Shown here: piece after piece, positions 8,306 through 17,822 of the stretch
Layout: each line of letters starts with the position of its first letter
Position numbering within the stretch: the first letter of the stretch is position 1
Assembly: GCF_014200435.1 (NCBI RefSeq)
Contig: NZ_JACHBR010000001.1
Location: 3,441,501-3,505,500 of the forward strand
DNA length: 64,000 nucleotides
Reading direction: 5' to 3'
DNA from: Sphaerisporangium krabiense
Lineage (GTDB): Bacteria > Actinomycetota > Actinomycetes > Streptosporangiales > Streptosporangiaceae
The notes under the pieces: model-generated
Databases searched by the model: none
Seen by the model: only the letters and a program-made list of their open reading frames with translations
What the model was told of the DNA's origin: nothing
Position numbers and translations under genes: made by a program

Positions 8306-9712
8306 TCACTCCTCGGGGGCCGCGTCGGGCGGGGAGGTCATGGACAGGACGTCGAGGAGGGCGTCGAGCTGTGGCTCGGTCAGGGTGCCGGCCTCGACGT
8401 GCCCGCGTTCGATGACGACCTCCTTGATGGTCTTGCGCTCCTTCAGGGACTGCTTGGCGATCGCGGCGGCCTCCTCGTAGCCGAGGTGGCGGTTGAGCGG
8501 GGTCACGATGGACGGGGACGACTCGGCGTACTCGCGCAGCCGGTCGGCGTTGGCGGTGAGCCCGTGGACGCACCGGTCGGCCAGCAGGCGGGACACGCTC
8601 GCGAGCAGCCGCGTGGACTCCAGCACGTTCCGTGCGATGACCGGCATCATCACGTTCAGCTCGAACGCGCCGGACGCGCCCGCGAACGTCACCGCCGCGT
8701 CGTTGCCGATGACCTGGGCGGCGACCATGCACACCGCCTCGGGGATCACCGGGTTGACCTTGCCCGGCATGATCGACGAGCCCGGCTGCAGGTCCGGCAG
8801 GTTCAGCTCGCCGAGCCCGGTGCGCGGGCCCGACCCCATCCAGCGCAGGTCGTTGGCGATCTTGTTCAGGGACACCGCGACCACCCGGAGCTGGCCCGAC
8901 AGCTCGACCAGCGCGTCACGGGACCCCTGGGCCTCGAAGTGGTCCCTGGCCTCGGTGAACGGCAGCTCGGTCGCCTCGCGCAGCTTCGCGATCACCTGCT
9001 GGGCGAAGCCGGGCGGGGTGTTGATGCCCGTCCCGACCGCCGTCCCGCCGAGGGGGAGCTCGGCCAGCCGCGGCAGGGCCGCGCGCAGCCGCGCGACGCC
9101 GTTCTCGACCTGGGTGGCGTACCCGCCGAACTCCTGGCCGAGCGTCACGGGCGTGGCGTCCATCAGGTGCGTGCGCCCCGCCTTGACGGTCTCGCGGAAC
9201 TCCTCCGCCTTCTGGCGCAGCGCGATCGCCAGGTGCTCCAGCGACGGCATCAGCTCGTACACCACGTCCACCATCGCGGCCACGTGGATCGAGGTGGGGA
9301 ACACGTCGTTGGAGGACTGGGAGGCGTTGACGTGGTCGTTCGGATGGACCGGCCGGCCGAGGCGCTTCTCGGCGAGCGAGGCGATCACCTCGTTGGCGTT
9401 CATGTTGGACGAGGTGCCGGAACCGGTCTGGAAGACGTCGATCGGGAACTCGCCGTTCCACTCGCCCTCGGCGACGTCCGTGGCGGCCTCGGAGATGGCC
9501 TCCGCCAGGTCGGCGGGCAGGACGCCCAGCTCGCCGTTGACCTCGGCGGCCACGGCCTTGATCAGGCCGAGCGCCGCGATGTGGGCGGGCTCGAGCCCGC
9601 GCCCTGATATCGGGAAGTTCTCGACGGCCCGCTGCGTCTGCGCGCGCCACTTGGCCGCCGCCGGGACGCGCACGTCGCCCATCGAATCGTGTTCGGTGCG
9701 AAAATCCTCCAT
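8306..9712 (-). CDS. fumC: Fumarate hydratase class II
   Basis: 468 residues, the usual length for the iron-free homotetrameric fumarase. It interconverts fumarate and malate in the TCA cycle. Family signatures are clear: [13 protein letters not shown] in the N-terminal half and the mobile-loop motif [11 protein letters not shown] near residue 320. ATG 9712 is taken; a second Met ten residues on is possible. A class I fumarase lies at 13518-15173, so the organism carries both types, with two kinases between them. Confidence 0.95.
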   Translation of the reverse strand: MEDFRTEHDSMGDVRVPAAAKWRAQTQRAVENFPISGRGLEPAHIAALGLIKAVAAEVNGELGVLPADLAEAISEAATDVAEGEWNGEFPIDVFQTGSGTSSNMNANEVIASLAEKRLGRPVHPNDHVNASQSSNDVFPTSIHVAAMVDVVYELMPSLEHLAIALRQKAEEFRETVKAGRTHLMDATPVTLGQEFGGYATQVENGVARLRAALPRLAELPLGGTAVGTGINTPPGFAQQVIAKLREATELPFTEARDHFEAQGSRDALVELSGQLRVVAVSLNKIANDLRWMGSGPRTGLGELNLPDLQPGSSIMPGKVNPVIPEAVCMVAAQVIGNDAAVTFAGASGAFELNVMMPVIARNVLESTRLLASVSRLLADRCVHGLTANADRLREYAESSPSIVTPLNRHLGYEEAAAIAKQSLKERKTIKEVVIERGHVEAGTLTEPQLDALLDVLSMTSPPDAAPEE

Positions 9713-9727
9713 GCCCCCAGTCTTGCC

Positions 9728-12169
9728 CTAAGAACCCGGCGGCGCGTCGGCGCGGGCGGGCCGGAACGAGGCGAGCACGGTCGTGAGCTGCGCCCGGTCA
9801 CCTTTCCAGCGCGAGACCGGGGTGGTCCAGTAGATGGCGTACGTCGGGCCGCCCGGCACGGCGACCCACCGCGACAGCACACGCGTCGGCCCCGCCGTGC
9901 CGGTGTAGGTGAACTCCCAGTCGGCGACGTCGGCGCCCGGGTACGGCGTCGGGCGCGTCACCGCCAGCCGGACCAACGTGTATCCGGGGTAGGTGCCCGC
10001 CGCCAGCGCGCGCGCCTCCGCGGCGCGCGTCGTGTTGAGGATGTCGGAGCTGCTGTCCGGGGAGCGGCTGATCCGCGCCGTCCGGGGGTCGCCGTCCGCG
10101 GTGAACGTGATCGTGCGGCCCTTGGCGGTGCCGTGGAGCCGTTCGGGCAGGTCGATGACGTAGCCGGTCGCGTCCACGTAGCGGCGCAGGCCCGGCGCTG
10201 GGGCGGGGCCCGGCGCGGTGCCGGCCGTGATGACGGAGGAGACGGCGGCCTCCGCGGTGGACGGCCCCTCGACCGACGGTGTCCGGGCGGCGCCGGGGCC
10301 GCGGGTGTCGGAGAGCGCGGCGGCGGCCAGCATGACGATCGCCGCCAGGCCGAGCAGCGCGACGGCCACCAGGATGATCATCCCGATGGGGCTGTTGCCG
10401 CGAGGCGTGGCCGGCCCCTGGAAGGCGAACAGGTCGGTGCCGAGCCCGTTGTCCGCGGCCCCCTGGTCGGCGTTGGACGCGGGGCCGGACGCGGGGCCGG
10501 CCATGGACCGGGGGCCGGGCGGCGACGCGGGTCCCGGCACGGGCCGGGGGTGCGGCACGGGTCCGGCGGCGGACGGACGAGCGCCGCCGGAGAGGGGGCC
10601 GGGGGCCGGGTGAGGAGCTCCGGGGACGGGGCCAGGGGGCGCTGCGGCGAAGCCGGTCGGCGGGGTGACGTCGGACGGGCCCGGAGGCGGCAGCCGCCGG
10701 GAAGGGCCGGTGTTCGGCGCGGGTTTCGGCGGCCGGGTGGGCGCCGACGGGGGCGACGCCGCCATGTCCCGCACATCTCGCGATGCTTCCGGCCCGGCCG
10801 GCCGCGGCTCCCCCAGGACGGGCGGGACCAGCCCGACCATGGTCACCTGGTCGTCCTCGTCGTCCTCCACCCCTCTCGCGTGAGGAGCGGGGCCCTCGGA
10901 CGCGGGGGCGTCCTCGCGTCGGGCCGTGCCGGGGCCGGGCGGGATGCGCAGGCCCGACTTCGGGCGGATGACCACCATCGTCTGGTTCGGGTCCGGCTCG
11001 TCCGGCGCGTCGTCCTCGGCGGTGACCGGCGGGCGCTTCCCGGCGTCGGCGGCGGCCGTGTCCCGTCCGGGGGGCCGGGTGGCGGCGGGGGACGCGGTGG
11101 AGGAGGCCGCGGGCTTCGGGGAGGCCGAAGGAGCGCCAGAGGAGGGGGAGGAGGCTTTCTGAGCGGACGGCTTCGGGGAGGTCGAGGGAGTGCCGGGGGA
11201 GGAGGGCTTCGGCGGGGCGGCGGGCTTCGGGGAGGCCGCAGGAGTGCTCCCGGAGGGGGCGGGCTTCGCGGCGGCCGAAGGGGTGTTCCGGGATGAGTTC
11301 GCCGAGGTCGAGGGGGTGGCGGGGGTGCGGGGTGAAGCGTCTGAGGTGGGGGTGCGGGCCACGGTGCGGAGCATGGCCACCGTGCGGTCGAAGGAGAGGC
11401 GCTTGGTGTAGTCCTTCTCCAGCATTCCTTCGAGGACGGGACGCAGCGGGCCGGCCTGGGTCGCCGGGTCCGCCTGTTCGGACATGAGCGCCGACAGCGT
11501 CTCGCTGACCGTGCGCCGCTCGTACGCGGGCCGTCCCTCGACCGCGAAGTACAGCGTGGCGCCGAGCGACCACAGGTCGGACTCGGGGCCGGTGTGGTCG
11601 CCGCGGGCCCGCTCGGGGGCGGTGTAGCCGGGGGAGCCGATCACCATGCCGGTCCTGGTGATGCTGCTGTCGCCCTCGACCTTGGCGATGCCGAAGTCGG
11701 TGAGCACCACGCGTCCGGTCTCGGTGAGCAGGACGTTCGCCGGTTTGACGTCGCGGTGCAGGATGCCCTGCTCGTGGGCGGCGGCGAGGGCGCCGAGCAG
11801 GTCGAGGCCGATCTCGGCGACGAGCCGGGGCGGCAGCGGGCCCTCCTCCTCGATCACCTGGTCCAGGGACCTGGCCTCGACGAGCTCCATGATGATCCAG
11901 GGGCTGCCGTCGACGAGGATGGCGTCGTGGACGGTGGCCACGGAGGGGTGCGCGATCTTCGCGGCGGCACGCCCCTCGCGGATCATGCGTTCCCGCAGCT
12001 CTTCGCGCTGTTCCTTGTTCAGACCGGGGTCGTGGCGGATCTCCTTGACGGCGACGTCGCGCCCGAGGAGGCGGTCGTGGGCCCGCCAGACGGTGCCCAT
12101 CGTCCCCCGGCCGAGGGGAGCGACCAGCTCGTACCTGGCGGCGAGCAGCCGCTTCTGCTGTTCCGGCAT
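9728..12169 (-). CDS. Transmembrane serine/threonine protein kinase (PknB type)
   Basis: 813 residues. Kinase domain (about 12-270): glycine loop GRGTMGTVW, VAVKE with K42, HRDVKPAN, DFG and SPGYTAPE, all active-type. Then ~320 residues of Pro/Ala/Ser-rich juxtamembrane linker, one membrane helix near 596-617 (IILVAVALLGLAAIVMLA), and an extracellular domain of about 195 residues without PASTA repeats. It is therefore a receptor-like kinase with an unrecognised sensor. The ATG has no Shine-Dalgarno site, but TATCTT lies 7 bases before it, suggesting a leaderless mRNA. Its kinase domain resembles the next gene, pointing to duplication. Confidence 0.92.
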   Translation of the reverse strand: MPEQQKRLLAARYELVAPLGRGTMGTVWRAHDRLLGRDVAVKEIRHDPGLNKEQREELRERMIREGRAAAKIAHPSVATVHDAILVDGSPWIIMELVEARSLDQVIEEEGPLPPRLVAEIGLDLLGALAAAHEQGILHRDVKPANVLLTETGRVVLTDFGIAKVEGDSSITRTGMVIGSPGYTAPERARGDHTGPESDLWSLGATLYFAVEGRPAYERRTVSETLSALMSEQADPATQAGPLRPVLEGMLEKDYTKRLSFDRTVAMLRTVARTPTSDASPRTPATPSTSANSSRNTPSAAAKPAPSGSTPAASPKPAAPPKPSSPGTPSTSPKPSAQKASSPSSGAPSASPKPAASSTASPAATRPPGRDTAAADAGKRPPVTAEDDAPDEPDPNQTMVVIRPKSGLRIPPGPGTARREDAPASEGPAPHARGVEDDEDDQVTMVGLVPPVLGEPRPAGPEASRDVRDMAASPPSAPTRPPKPAPNTGPSRRLPPPGPSDVTPPTGFAAAPPGPVPGAPHPAPGPLSGGARPSAAGPVPHPRPVPGPASPPGPRSMAGPASGPASNADQGAADNGLGTDLFAFQGPATPRGNSPIGMIILVAVALLGLAAIVMLAAAALSDTRGPGAARTPSVEGPSTAEAAVSSVITAGTAPGPAPAPGLRRYVDATGYVIDLPERLHGTAKGRTITFTADGDPRTARISRSPDSSSDILNTTRAAEARALAAGTYPGYTLVRLAVTRPTPYPGADVADWEFTYTGTAGPTRVLSRWVAVPGGPTYAIYWTTPVSRWKGDRAQLTTVLASFRPARADAPPGS

Positions 12170-12214
12170 GTGTAAGAAGATAGCGATTCCATCTTGAGAA
12201 TTGCTTTCGCCGCA

Positions 12215-13426
12215 CTAACGCATGTTTTTTGGCCAGAAGCGACGCGGCAGAAGCAACTTCACAATCTCGGACAATTGCCGCGCCATGGGGCTCATCTCGG
12301 GGTTCGCCGGAGCCCGGCGGCGGCCCGGCGCGGGTTCGGCGGGCTTGCGGTGCACTCCCTCGGACGGCCGGCGCGGCGGCACGGGATCGGGGGGCGTCGC
12401 GTGCGGATCGGCACGCTCGGGACGGTCCAGACGGTCGGCGCGATGCTGACCGCGGTGGGAGGTCTTGCGCGGGGACGGCGCCAGGCTGCCGAGCGCCGGC
12501 CGGGACACCTGCTTGGCCCGCGCGGACGGCGTCTGCGCCCCGCCGGAGGGCGAGGGCCGGCGCGCCGACGCGCGGTGGGCCGGACCGCCGAGGGGCTCCT
12601 CCGCCGAGCCGCCCGCGGCCACGCGCGCCAGCATCAGCGAGGCGCGCATGCCGTCCAGCCGGATCTCGGGGTCGATCTGCAGCAGCCCTTGCAGGATCGG
12701 CGCGAGCGGGCCCGCGTTCTGCATGGGGATGGGCTCCCCGCTGGTCAGCGCGGCCAGCGCCGCCGCGGCCGTACGGCGCCCGTGCAGGCCGCGGCCCTCG
12801 ACGGCCGTGTACAGCGTGGCGCCGAGGGACCACAGGTCGGCGGCGGGGCTGGCGCGGTCGCCGAGGACGCGCTCGGGCGCGATGTAGCCCGCCGAGCCGA
12901 GCACGATGCCGGCCTGGGTGATGGACGCGTCGCCCTCCAGCGCGGCGAGACCGAAATCGGTGAGCACCACCCGGTCGTCGGCGACGAGCACGTTGCTCGG
13001 CTTCACGTCGCGGTGCAGGATGCCCTTGGCGTGGACGGCACGCAGCGCGCCGAGGACCTGACGCCCGATCTCGGCGACCTTGCGCGGCGCGAGCGCCCCT
13101 TCCTGCTTGACGAGCTCCTCCAGCGAGCGGGCGCGCAGCAGCTCCATGACGATCCAGGGCCGGTCGTCCTCGGTGATGACGTCGAAGACCGTGATGACCG
13201 ACGGGTGGGCGACCATGGCGGTGGCGCGGCCCTCGCGCTCGGTCCTGGCGCAGAGCTCCGCGCGCAGATCCTCGTCCAGGACGAGCGGGAGCCGGACCTC
13301 CTTGACCGCGACGTCCCGGCCGAGCAGTTCGTCGTGCGCGCGCCAGACGGTGCCCATGCCGCCGCGCCCGACCGGTTCGAGGAGCCGGTATCGCGAGGCA
13401 AGCTCGTATCCGGACGGGGCGCGCAT
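12215..13426 (-). CDS. Cytosolic serine/threonine protein kinase
   Basis: 403 residues from ATG 13426; an ATG at 13471 would add 15. The shorter start is chosen because TAAGCT lies 7 bases upstream (leaderless pattern) and its N-terminus then matches the neighbouring kinase. The kinase domain has GRGGMGTVW, VAVKE, HRDVKPSN and DFG. The C-terminal ~130 residues are basic and Pro/Arg-rich with no membrane helix, unlike its paralogue. Substrates are unknown. It is transcribed towards the other kinase on the same strand, 45 bases away. Confidence 0.9.
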   Translation of the reverse strand: MRAPSGYELASRYRLLEPVGRGGMGTVWRAHDELLGRDVAVKEVRLPLVLDEDLRAELCARTEREGRATAMVAHPSVITVFDVITEDDRPWIVMELLRARSLEELVKQEGALAPRKVAEIGRQVLGALRAVHAKGILHRDVKPSNVLVADDRVVLTDFGLAALEGDASITQAGIVLGSAGYIAPERVLGDRASPAADLWSLGATLYTAVEGRGLHGRRTAAAALAALTSGEPIPMQNAGPLAPILQGLLQIDPEIRLDGMRASLMLARVAAGGSAEEPLGGPAHRASARRPSPSGGAQTPSARAKQVSRPALGSLAPSPRKTSHRGQHRADRLDRPERADPHATPPDPVPPRRPSEGVHRKPAEPAPGRRRAPANPEMSPMARQLSEIVKLLLPRRFWPKNMR

Positions 13427-13517
13427 GGGTGGCAGCTTACCGATTTGTTTATCGCCGCCTGTAGAGGCCATGCCGATTCTCTGTTGAGATCTTCTGTCAG
13501 AGCCGGGTCAGAGACGG

Positions 13518-15173
13518 TCAGATTCTGCGACCGATGGTGAGGGCGGGACCAGTGGTGTCACGGAAGAAGTCCTCGCCCTTGTCGTCCACGACGATGAAGG
13601 CCGGGAAGTCCTCTACCTCGATCTTCCAGACGGCTTCCATCCCGAGTTCCGGATATTCCAGGACTTCCACCTTCTTGATGCAATCCTGCGCGAGACGCGC
13701 CGCCGGACCGCCGATCGAGCCGAGGTAGAAGCCGCCGTACTTCTGACAGGCGTCTGTCACCTGCTTGGAGCGGTTTCCCTTGGCGAGCATCACGAGCGAG
13801 CCGCCCGCGGCCTGGAAGCGCTCGACGTAGGAGTCCATGCGCCCGGCGGTCGTCGGGCCGAAGGACCCCGAGGCGTACCCCTCGGGCGTCTTGGCGGGCC
13901 CGGCGTAGTAGACGGCGTGGTCCTTGAGGTAGTCGGGCATCGGCTCGCCCGCGTCCAGCCGCTCGGCGATCTTCGCGTGCGCGATGTCGCGGGCGACGAC
14001 CAGCGGACCGGTCAGCGACAGCCGTGTCTTGACCGGGTACCGGGTCAGCTCGGCGAGGATCTCGGCCATCGGCCGGTTGAGGTCGACGGCGACCACGTCG
14101 TCCGACAGGTGCTCGTCGGTGGTCTCGGGCAGGAACCGCGCCGGGTCGGTCTCCAGCTTCTCCAGGAAGACGCCCTCGGGCGTGATCTTGGCGAGGGCCT
14201 GCCGGTCGGCGCTGCACGAGACGGCGATCGCCACCGGGCAGGACGCGCCGTGCCGGGGCAGGCGGATCACCCGCACGTCGTGGCAGAAGTACTTGCCGCC
14301 GAACTGGGCGCCGATGCCGAGCCTCTGCGTCAGCTCGAAGACCTTCTTCTCCAGCTCCAGGTCGCGGAAGCCGTGCCCGGACGGCGAGCCCTCGGTCGGG
14401 ATCGTGTCCAGGTAGCGGGCGGAGGCGTACTTGGCGGTCTTGAGCGCGAACTCGGCGCTGGTGCCCCCGACGACCACGGCCAGGTGGTACGGCGGGCAGG
14501 CCGCGGTGCCGAGCGAGCGGATCTTCTCCTCCAGGAAGGCCAGCATGCGCTTCTCGTTCAGGACGGCCTTGGTCTCCTGGTAGAGGAACGACTTGTTGGC
14601 GCTGCCGCCGCCCTTGGCCATGAACAGCAGCTTGTACTCGTCGGGGTGCCCGTGCGGGTCCTCGGCGTACAGCTCGACCTGGGCGGGCAGGTTGCTGCCG
14701 GTGTTCTTCTCGTCCCACATGGTCAGCGGGGCCATCTGGGAGTAGCGCAGGTTCAGCTTGGTGTAGGCGTCGTACACGCCGCGCGAGACGTGCTCGGCGT
14801 CGGCGCCGTCGGTGAGGACGTGCCGCCCGCGCTTGCCCATGACGATCGCGGTGCCGGTGTCCTGGCACATGGGCAGCACGCCGCCGGCCGAGATGCTCGC
14901 GTTCTTGAGCAGGTCGAGGGCGACGAACCGGTCGTTGCCGCTCGCCTCCGGATCGTCGATGATCTTGCGGAGCTGGGCGAGGTGGGACGACCGCAGGTAG
15001 TGCGAGATGTCGTGGATCGCGGTCTCGGTGAGCAGCCGGAGCGCCTCCGGATCGACTTCGAGGAACGTGCGGCCGGCCGCCTCGACCCGGCGCACGCCCT
15101 CGGCCGTGACGAGACGGTACTCCGTCGCGTCGGGCCCCAGCGGAAGCAGGTCGGTGTAGTCGAATCCGGGCAT
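13518..15173 (-). CDS. fumA: Fumarate hydratase class I (iron-sulfur)
   Basis: 551 residues from ATG 15173, which has AAGGAG 9 bases upstream; the frame stays open further but lacks family sequence. This is the [4Fe-4S] oxygen-sensitive fumarase, with fused alpha and beta regions. Cluster Cys candidates are in MCQDTGT (N-terminal domain) and in the later CHDV and [10 protein letters not shown] segments. The C-terminal part has GPTTAGRMD, typical of the beta domain. It duplicates the reaction of fumC at 8306, allowing a switch between iron-rich and oxidative or iron-poor conditions. Confidence 0.93.
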   Translation of the reverse strand: MPGFDYTDLLPLGPDATEYRLVTAEGVRRVEAAGRTFLEVDPEALRLLTETAIHDISHYLRSSHLAQLRKIIDDPEASGNDRFVALDLLKNASISAGGVLPMCQDTGTAIVMGKRGRHVLTDGADAEHVSRGVYDAYTKLNLRYSQMAPLTMWDEKNTGSNLPAQVELYAEDPHGHPDEYKLLFMAKGGGSANKSFLYQETKAVLNEKRMLAFLEEKIRSLGTAACPPYHLAVVVGGTSAEFALKTAKYASARYLDTIPTEGSPSGHGFRDLELEKKVFELTQRLGIGAQFGGKYFCHDVRVIRLPRHGASCPVAIAVSCSADRQALAKITPEGVFLEKLETDPARFLPETTDEHLSDDVVAVDLNRPMAEILAELTRYPVKTRLSLTGPLVVARDIAHAKIAERLDAGEPMPDYLKDHAVYYAGPAKTPEGYASGSFGPTTAGRMDSYVERFQAAGGSLVMLAKGNRSKQVTDACQKYGGFYLGSIGGPAARLAQDCIKKVEVLEYPELGMEAVWKIEVEDFPAFIVVDDKGEDFFRDTTGPALTIGRRI

Positions 15174-15405
15174 TCGCCTGTACTCCTTCGTCCTGGACTC
15201 GTGGACGCCCATGGTCTTTCCGGCCGCGATCGCCGCCGCCCCTGTGCAGATTACGGCCACCGCAGGGGTCTTCCTTACCCGGGGGCGGCCGGACTTGGAA
15301 CGATCGTGGGCCGGGGCTTGCGTCTTCGGGAGGTACCGGGGGCGAAGTTCCAGATATGCGGGTTCGATACTGGAAGTAGGCGCGATATCCAAGATCGGGG
15401 GAATC

Positions 15406-15699
15406 ATGGATCCGGGCTACATCGTCGTGGTGATCTTCGGGGTGCTCGTGGTGGCCGCGGTCCTCGGGGTCGCGCTCATCACCATCGTCCTTTCCGGCAT
15501 CAGAGGCGAGCACGCCCAGTGGCCGGTGCGCCCCGAGCGCGGCAAGTCGCCGGACGAGACCGGCCTCGCCGCGATCGGGCGCGAGCCGGGCGGCGAGCAT
15601 CCGGAATGGACGGGGCGCGACCTCGCGGGCGACGACCTCCGTCCCGTCGGCACCCACGAGGAGAAGCGGGCCGCCCCCGGGCGGGCCCGGTGGTGGTAG
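15406..15699 (+). CDS. Small single-pass membrane protein (97 aa)
   Basis: ATG 15406 follows GGGGGA. One hydrophobic helix spans residues 5-30 ([20 protein letters not shown]), followed by a polar tail with Arg, Glu and Gly. No family recognised. It is divergent from the class I fumarase (232-base gap) and ends just before a hairpin, so it is probably transcribed alone. Confidence 0.7.
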   Translation: MDPGYIVVVIFGVLVVAAVLGVALITIVLSGIRGEHAQWPVRPERGKSPDETGLAAIGREPGGEHPEWTGRDLAGDDLRPVGTHEEKRAAPGRARWW

Positions 15700-15717
15700 G
15701 CGGCGACGAGACGCGTG

Positions 15718-15749
15718 AGCCCGGATGTCCCGCACCGGACATCCGGGCT
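15718..15749 (+). terminator. Hairpin after the small membrane protein
   Basis: Perfect 13-bp arms AGCCCGGATGTCC (15718-15730) and GGACATCCGGGCT (15737-15749) with a 6-base loop. It separates the small membrane gene from the inositol operon promoter. Confidence 0.75.
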
Positions 15750-15810
15750 CTTCAGCGGTCCAGGGCCGCGAAGGCCCCTGGTCGTGGGCAGGACCACCGT
15801 TCATCCGCAT

Positions 15811-15853
15811 GTCAGGACAAAGTATTGACTCCGGGCAGGATGGTCCATAGAAC
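15811..15853 (+). promoter_or_regulatory. Promoter and candidate operator of the inositol operon
   Basis: TTGACT (15825-15830), 17 bases, TAGAAC (15848-15853) form a good sigma-70-type promoter 41 bases before the iolG start. Just upstream, TGTCAGGACA (15811-15820, read with the preceding T) has the inverted halves TGTC and GACA and could be a repressor site. The regulator is not in this window. Confidence 0.6.
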
Positions 15854-15894
15854 TGGTGACGGGTCCCCAGTGCCGTTCGAGCCGCGGAGGCAGC

Positions 15895-16878
15895 ATGCGT
15901 GTGGGTCTGTTGGGTCTCGGCAGGATCGGGGCGTTCCACGCCGCGACGCTCGCCGCCCACCCCGAAGTGGGCGAGCTGGTGGTGTCCGACGCCGACGCGG
16001 CGCGGGCCGGGCGGATCGCCGCCCGCGTGGGCGCGCGCGTCGGGGACGCCTTCGACGCCGACGCCGTCGTGGTGGCCACCCCGACCGCCACGCACGCCGA
16101 GCTGATCCTCCGGGCGTGCGCCGCGGGCCTCCCCGTCTTCTGCGAGAAGCCGGTGGCCCCGACCTTGGAGGAGACCACGCGCGTGGCCGAGGCCGCGCGC
16201 GACGGCGGCACGCTCGTCCACATCGGCTTCCAGCGGCGCTTCGACGCCGGGTACGCCGCCGCCCGCGCGGCGCTGCGCGGCGGCGAGCTCGGCGACCTGC
16301 ACCGCGTCCACATGCTGACCGCCGACCCCTGCCCCCCGGCCCCCGAGTACGTCCCGCGCTCCGGCGGCATCTTCCGCGACTGCCACATCCACGACTTCGA
16401 CATCCTGCGCTGGGTGACCGGCCGCGAGGTCGTCTCGGTGTACGCCACGGGCGCCAACCGCGGCGCCGCGTTCTTCGCCGAGGCCGGCGACGTGGACACC
16501 AGCGCCGCGCTGCTCACCCTCGACGACGGCACCCTGGTCACCCTGCAGGGCTCCCGGTACAACGGCAACGGCTACGACGTGCGCATGGAACTGGCCGGCA
16601 CCCGCCGCACGATCGTGGCCGGGCTGGACGACCGCGTGCCGCTCGCCTCCGCCGAGCCCGACGCCGCCTTCCCCAAGGGCGACCCCTGGCCGGACTTCGG
16701 CGAGCGCTTCGAGCCCGCCTACGTCGCCGAGATCGGCGCCTTCCTCGCCGCCGTCCGCGACGGCGGCCCGAGCCCCTGCACGGCCGGCGACGCCCTGGCC
16801 GCCCTGAGGATCGCCGAGGCCGCCGAGCTGTCCCGGCGCACCGGCGGGCCCGCGCGCGTGGACGAGGTGACGGCGTGA
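15895..16878 (+). CDS. iolG: Inositol 2-dehydrogenase (Gfo/Idh/MocA family)
   Basis: 327 residues from ATG 15895, with GGAGG just upstream. It oxidises myo-inositol to scyllo-inosose with NAD, the first step of the pathway. The N-terminal Rossmann motif is GLGRIGAFH, followed by EKPVAPTLEET containing the family's conserved Glu-Lys-Pro, and a C-terminal beta-sheet domain. First gene of a six-gene operon in which every junction overlaps, indicating strict co-translation. Confidence 0.9.
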   Translation: MRVGLLGLGRIGAFHAATLAAHPEVGELVVSDADAARAGRIAARVGARVGDAFDADAVVVATPTATHAELILRACAAGLPVFCEKPVAPTLEETTRVAEAARDGGTLVHIGFQRRFDAGYAAARAALRGGELGDLHRVHMLTADPCPPAPEYVPRSGGIFRDCHIHDFDILRWVTGREVVSVYATGANRGAAFFAEAGDVDTSAALLTLDDGTLVTLQGSRYNGNGYDVRMELAGTRRTIVAGLDDRVPLASAEPDAAFPKGDPWPDFGERFEPAYVAEIGAFLAAVRDGGPSPCTAGDALAALRIAEAAELSRRTGGPARVDEVTA

Positions 16879-17822
16879 ACGCCCCCGCGGCGCCGCCGAG
16901 GATCGCCGCCGCCCCGATCTCGTGGGGGGTGTGCGAGGTGCCCGGCTGGGGACACCAGCTCGGCCGCGACCGCGTGCTCGCCGAGATGCGCGCGCTCGGG
17001 CTCACGGCCACCGAGCTGGGCCCCGACGGCTTCCTGCCGCCGTCCCCCGCCGAGCGCGCCGCGCTGCTGGCCTCGTACGGGCTGCGCGCCGTCGGCGGGT
17101 TCGTCCCCGTCGTCCTGCACGAGCCCGGCCACGATCCGGTGCCCGGGGCCCGCGCCACGATGCGCGCGTTCGCCGAGGGCGGCGTCGAGACGGTCGTGCT
17201 CGCGGCGGCGACCGGCGCGGACGGCTACGACGGGCGCCCGGTGCTGGACGCCGACGGCTGGAAGACGCTGCTCGGCAACCTCGGCCGCCTGCTTGCCGTG
17301 GCCGCGGAGTCCGGCCGCGCCGTCACCCTGCACCCGCACGTCGGCACGATGGTCGAGACCCGCGAGGAGGTGGAGCGCGTGCTGGAGGGCGGTGAGATGC
17401 CGCTCTGCCTGGACACCGGCCACCTACTCATCGGGGGCACCGACCCGCTCGACCTGGTGTCCAGGGCTCCGGACAGGGTCGCACACGTGCACCTCAAAGA
17501 CGTGGACGCCACGCTCGCCGCGCGGGTCCGCGCGGGCGAGCTGACCTACACCGAGGCCGTGCGCGCCGCGATCTACCGGCCGCTCGGCCGCGGCGACGTG
17601 GACGTGGCGGGCATCGTGTCCCGCCTCACCGCCGCCGGCTACCAGGGGTGGTACGTCATGGAACAGGACCTGATCCTGGACGCCGAGCCGCCGGACGGCG
17701 CGGGGCCGATCGACGAGGTCCGCGCCTGCCTGGACCACCTCGCCGCGCTCACGGCGGGCACAGAAGGCACGGAAGGCACGGAAGGCACGGTAGGCACGGT
17801 AGGCACGGAAGGCCGCGCATGA
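16875..17822 (+). CDS. iolE: Inosose dehydratase-like TIM-barrel protein
   Basis: 315 residues from GTG 16875, overlapping iolG by GTGA. Xylose-isomerase-like barrel with the PISWGVCE start typical of IolE, later LHPHVGTMVE, CLDTGHLL and HVHLKD metal/substrate residues, and an EQDL near the end. It dehydrates scyllo-inosose to the trihydroxycyclohexane-dione used by IolD. The last ~18 residues are TEG/TVG repeats encoded by six 9-bp units and look like recent slippage rather than part of the fold. Confidence 0.88.
   Translation: MNAPAAPPRIAAAPISWGVCEVPGWGHQLGRDRVLAEMRALGLTATELGPDGFLPPSPAERAALLASYGLRAVGGFVPVVLHEPGHDPVPGARATMRAFAEGGVETVVLAAATGADGYDGRPVLDADGWKTLLGNLGRLLAVAAESGRAVTLHPHVGTMVETREEVERVLEGGEMPLCLDTGHLLIGGTDPLDLVSRAPDRVAHVHLKDVDATLAARVRAGELTYTEAVRAAIYRPLGRGDVDVAGIVSRLTAAGYQGWYVMEQDLILDAEPPDGAGPIDEVRACLDHLAALTAGTEGTEGTEGTVGTVGTEGRA
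17757..17810 (+). repeat. 9-bp tandem repeat at the 3' end of iolE
   Basis: Six units of GGCACGGAA or one-base variants, end to end. They encode Gly-Thr-Glu/Val units and keep the frame; change in copy number would only alter the tail length. They end nine bases before the iolC start. Confidence 0.85.

Noticed and set aside
13518..15407. Longer start of the class I fumarase
   Set aside because: The first 78 residues lack family similarity; ATG 15173 has AAGGAG at the right spacing.
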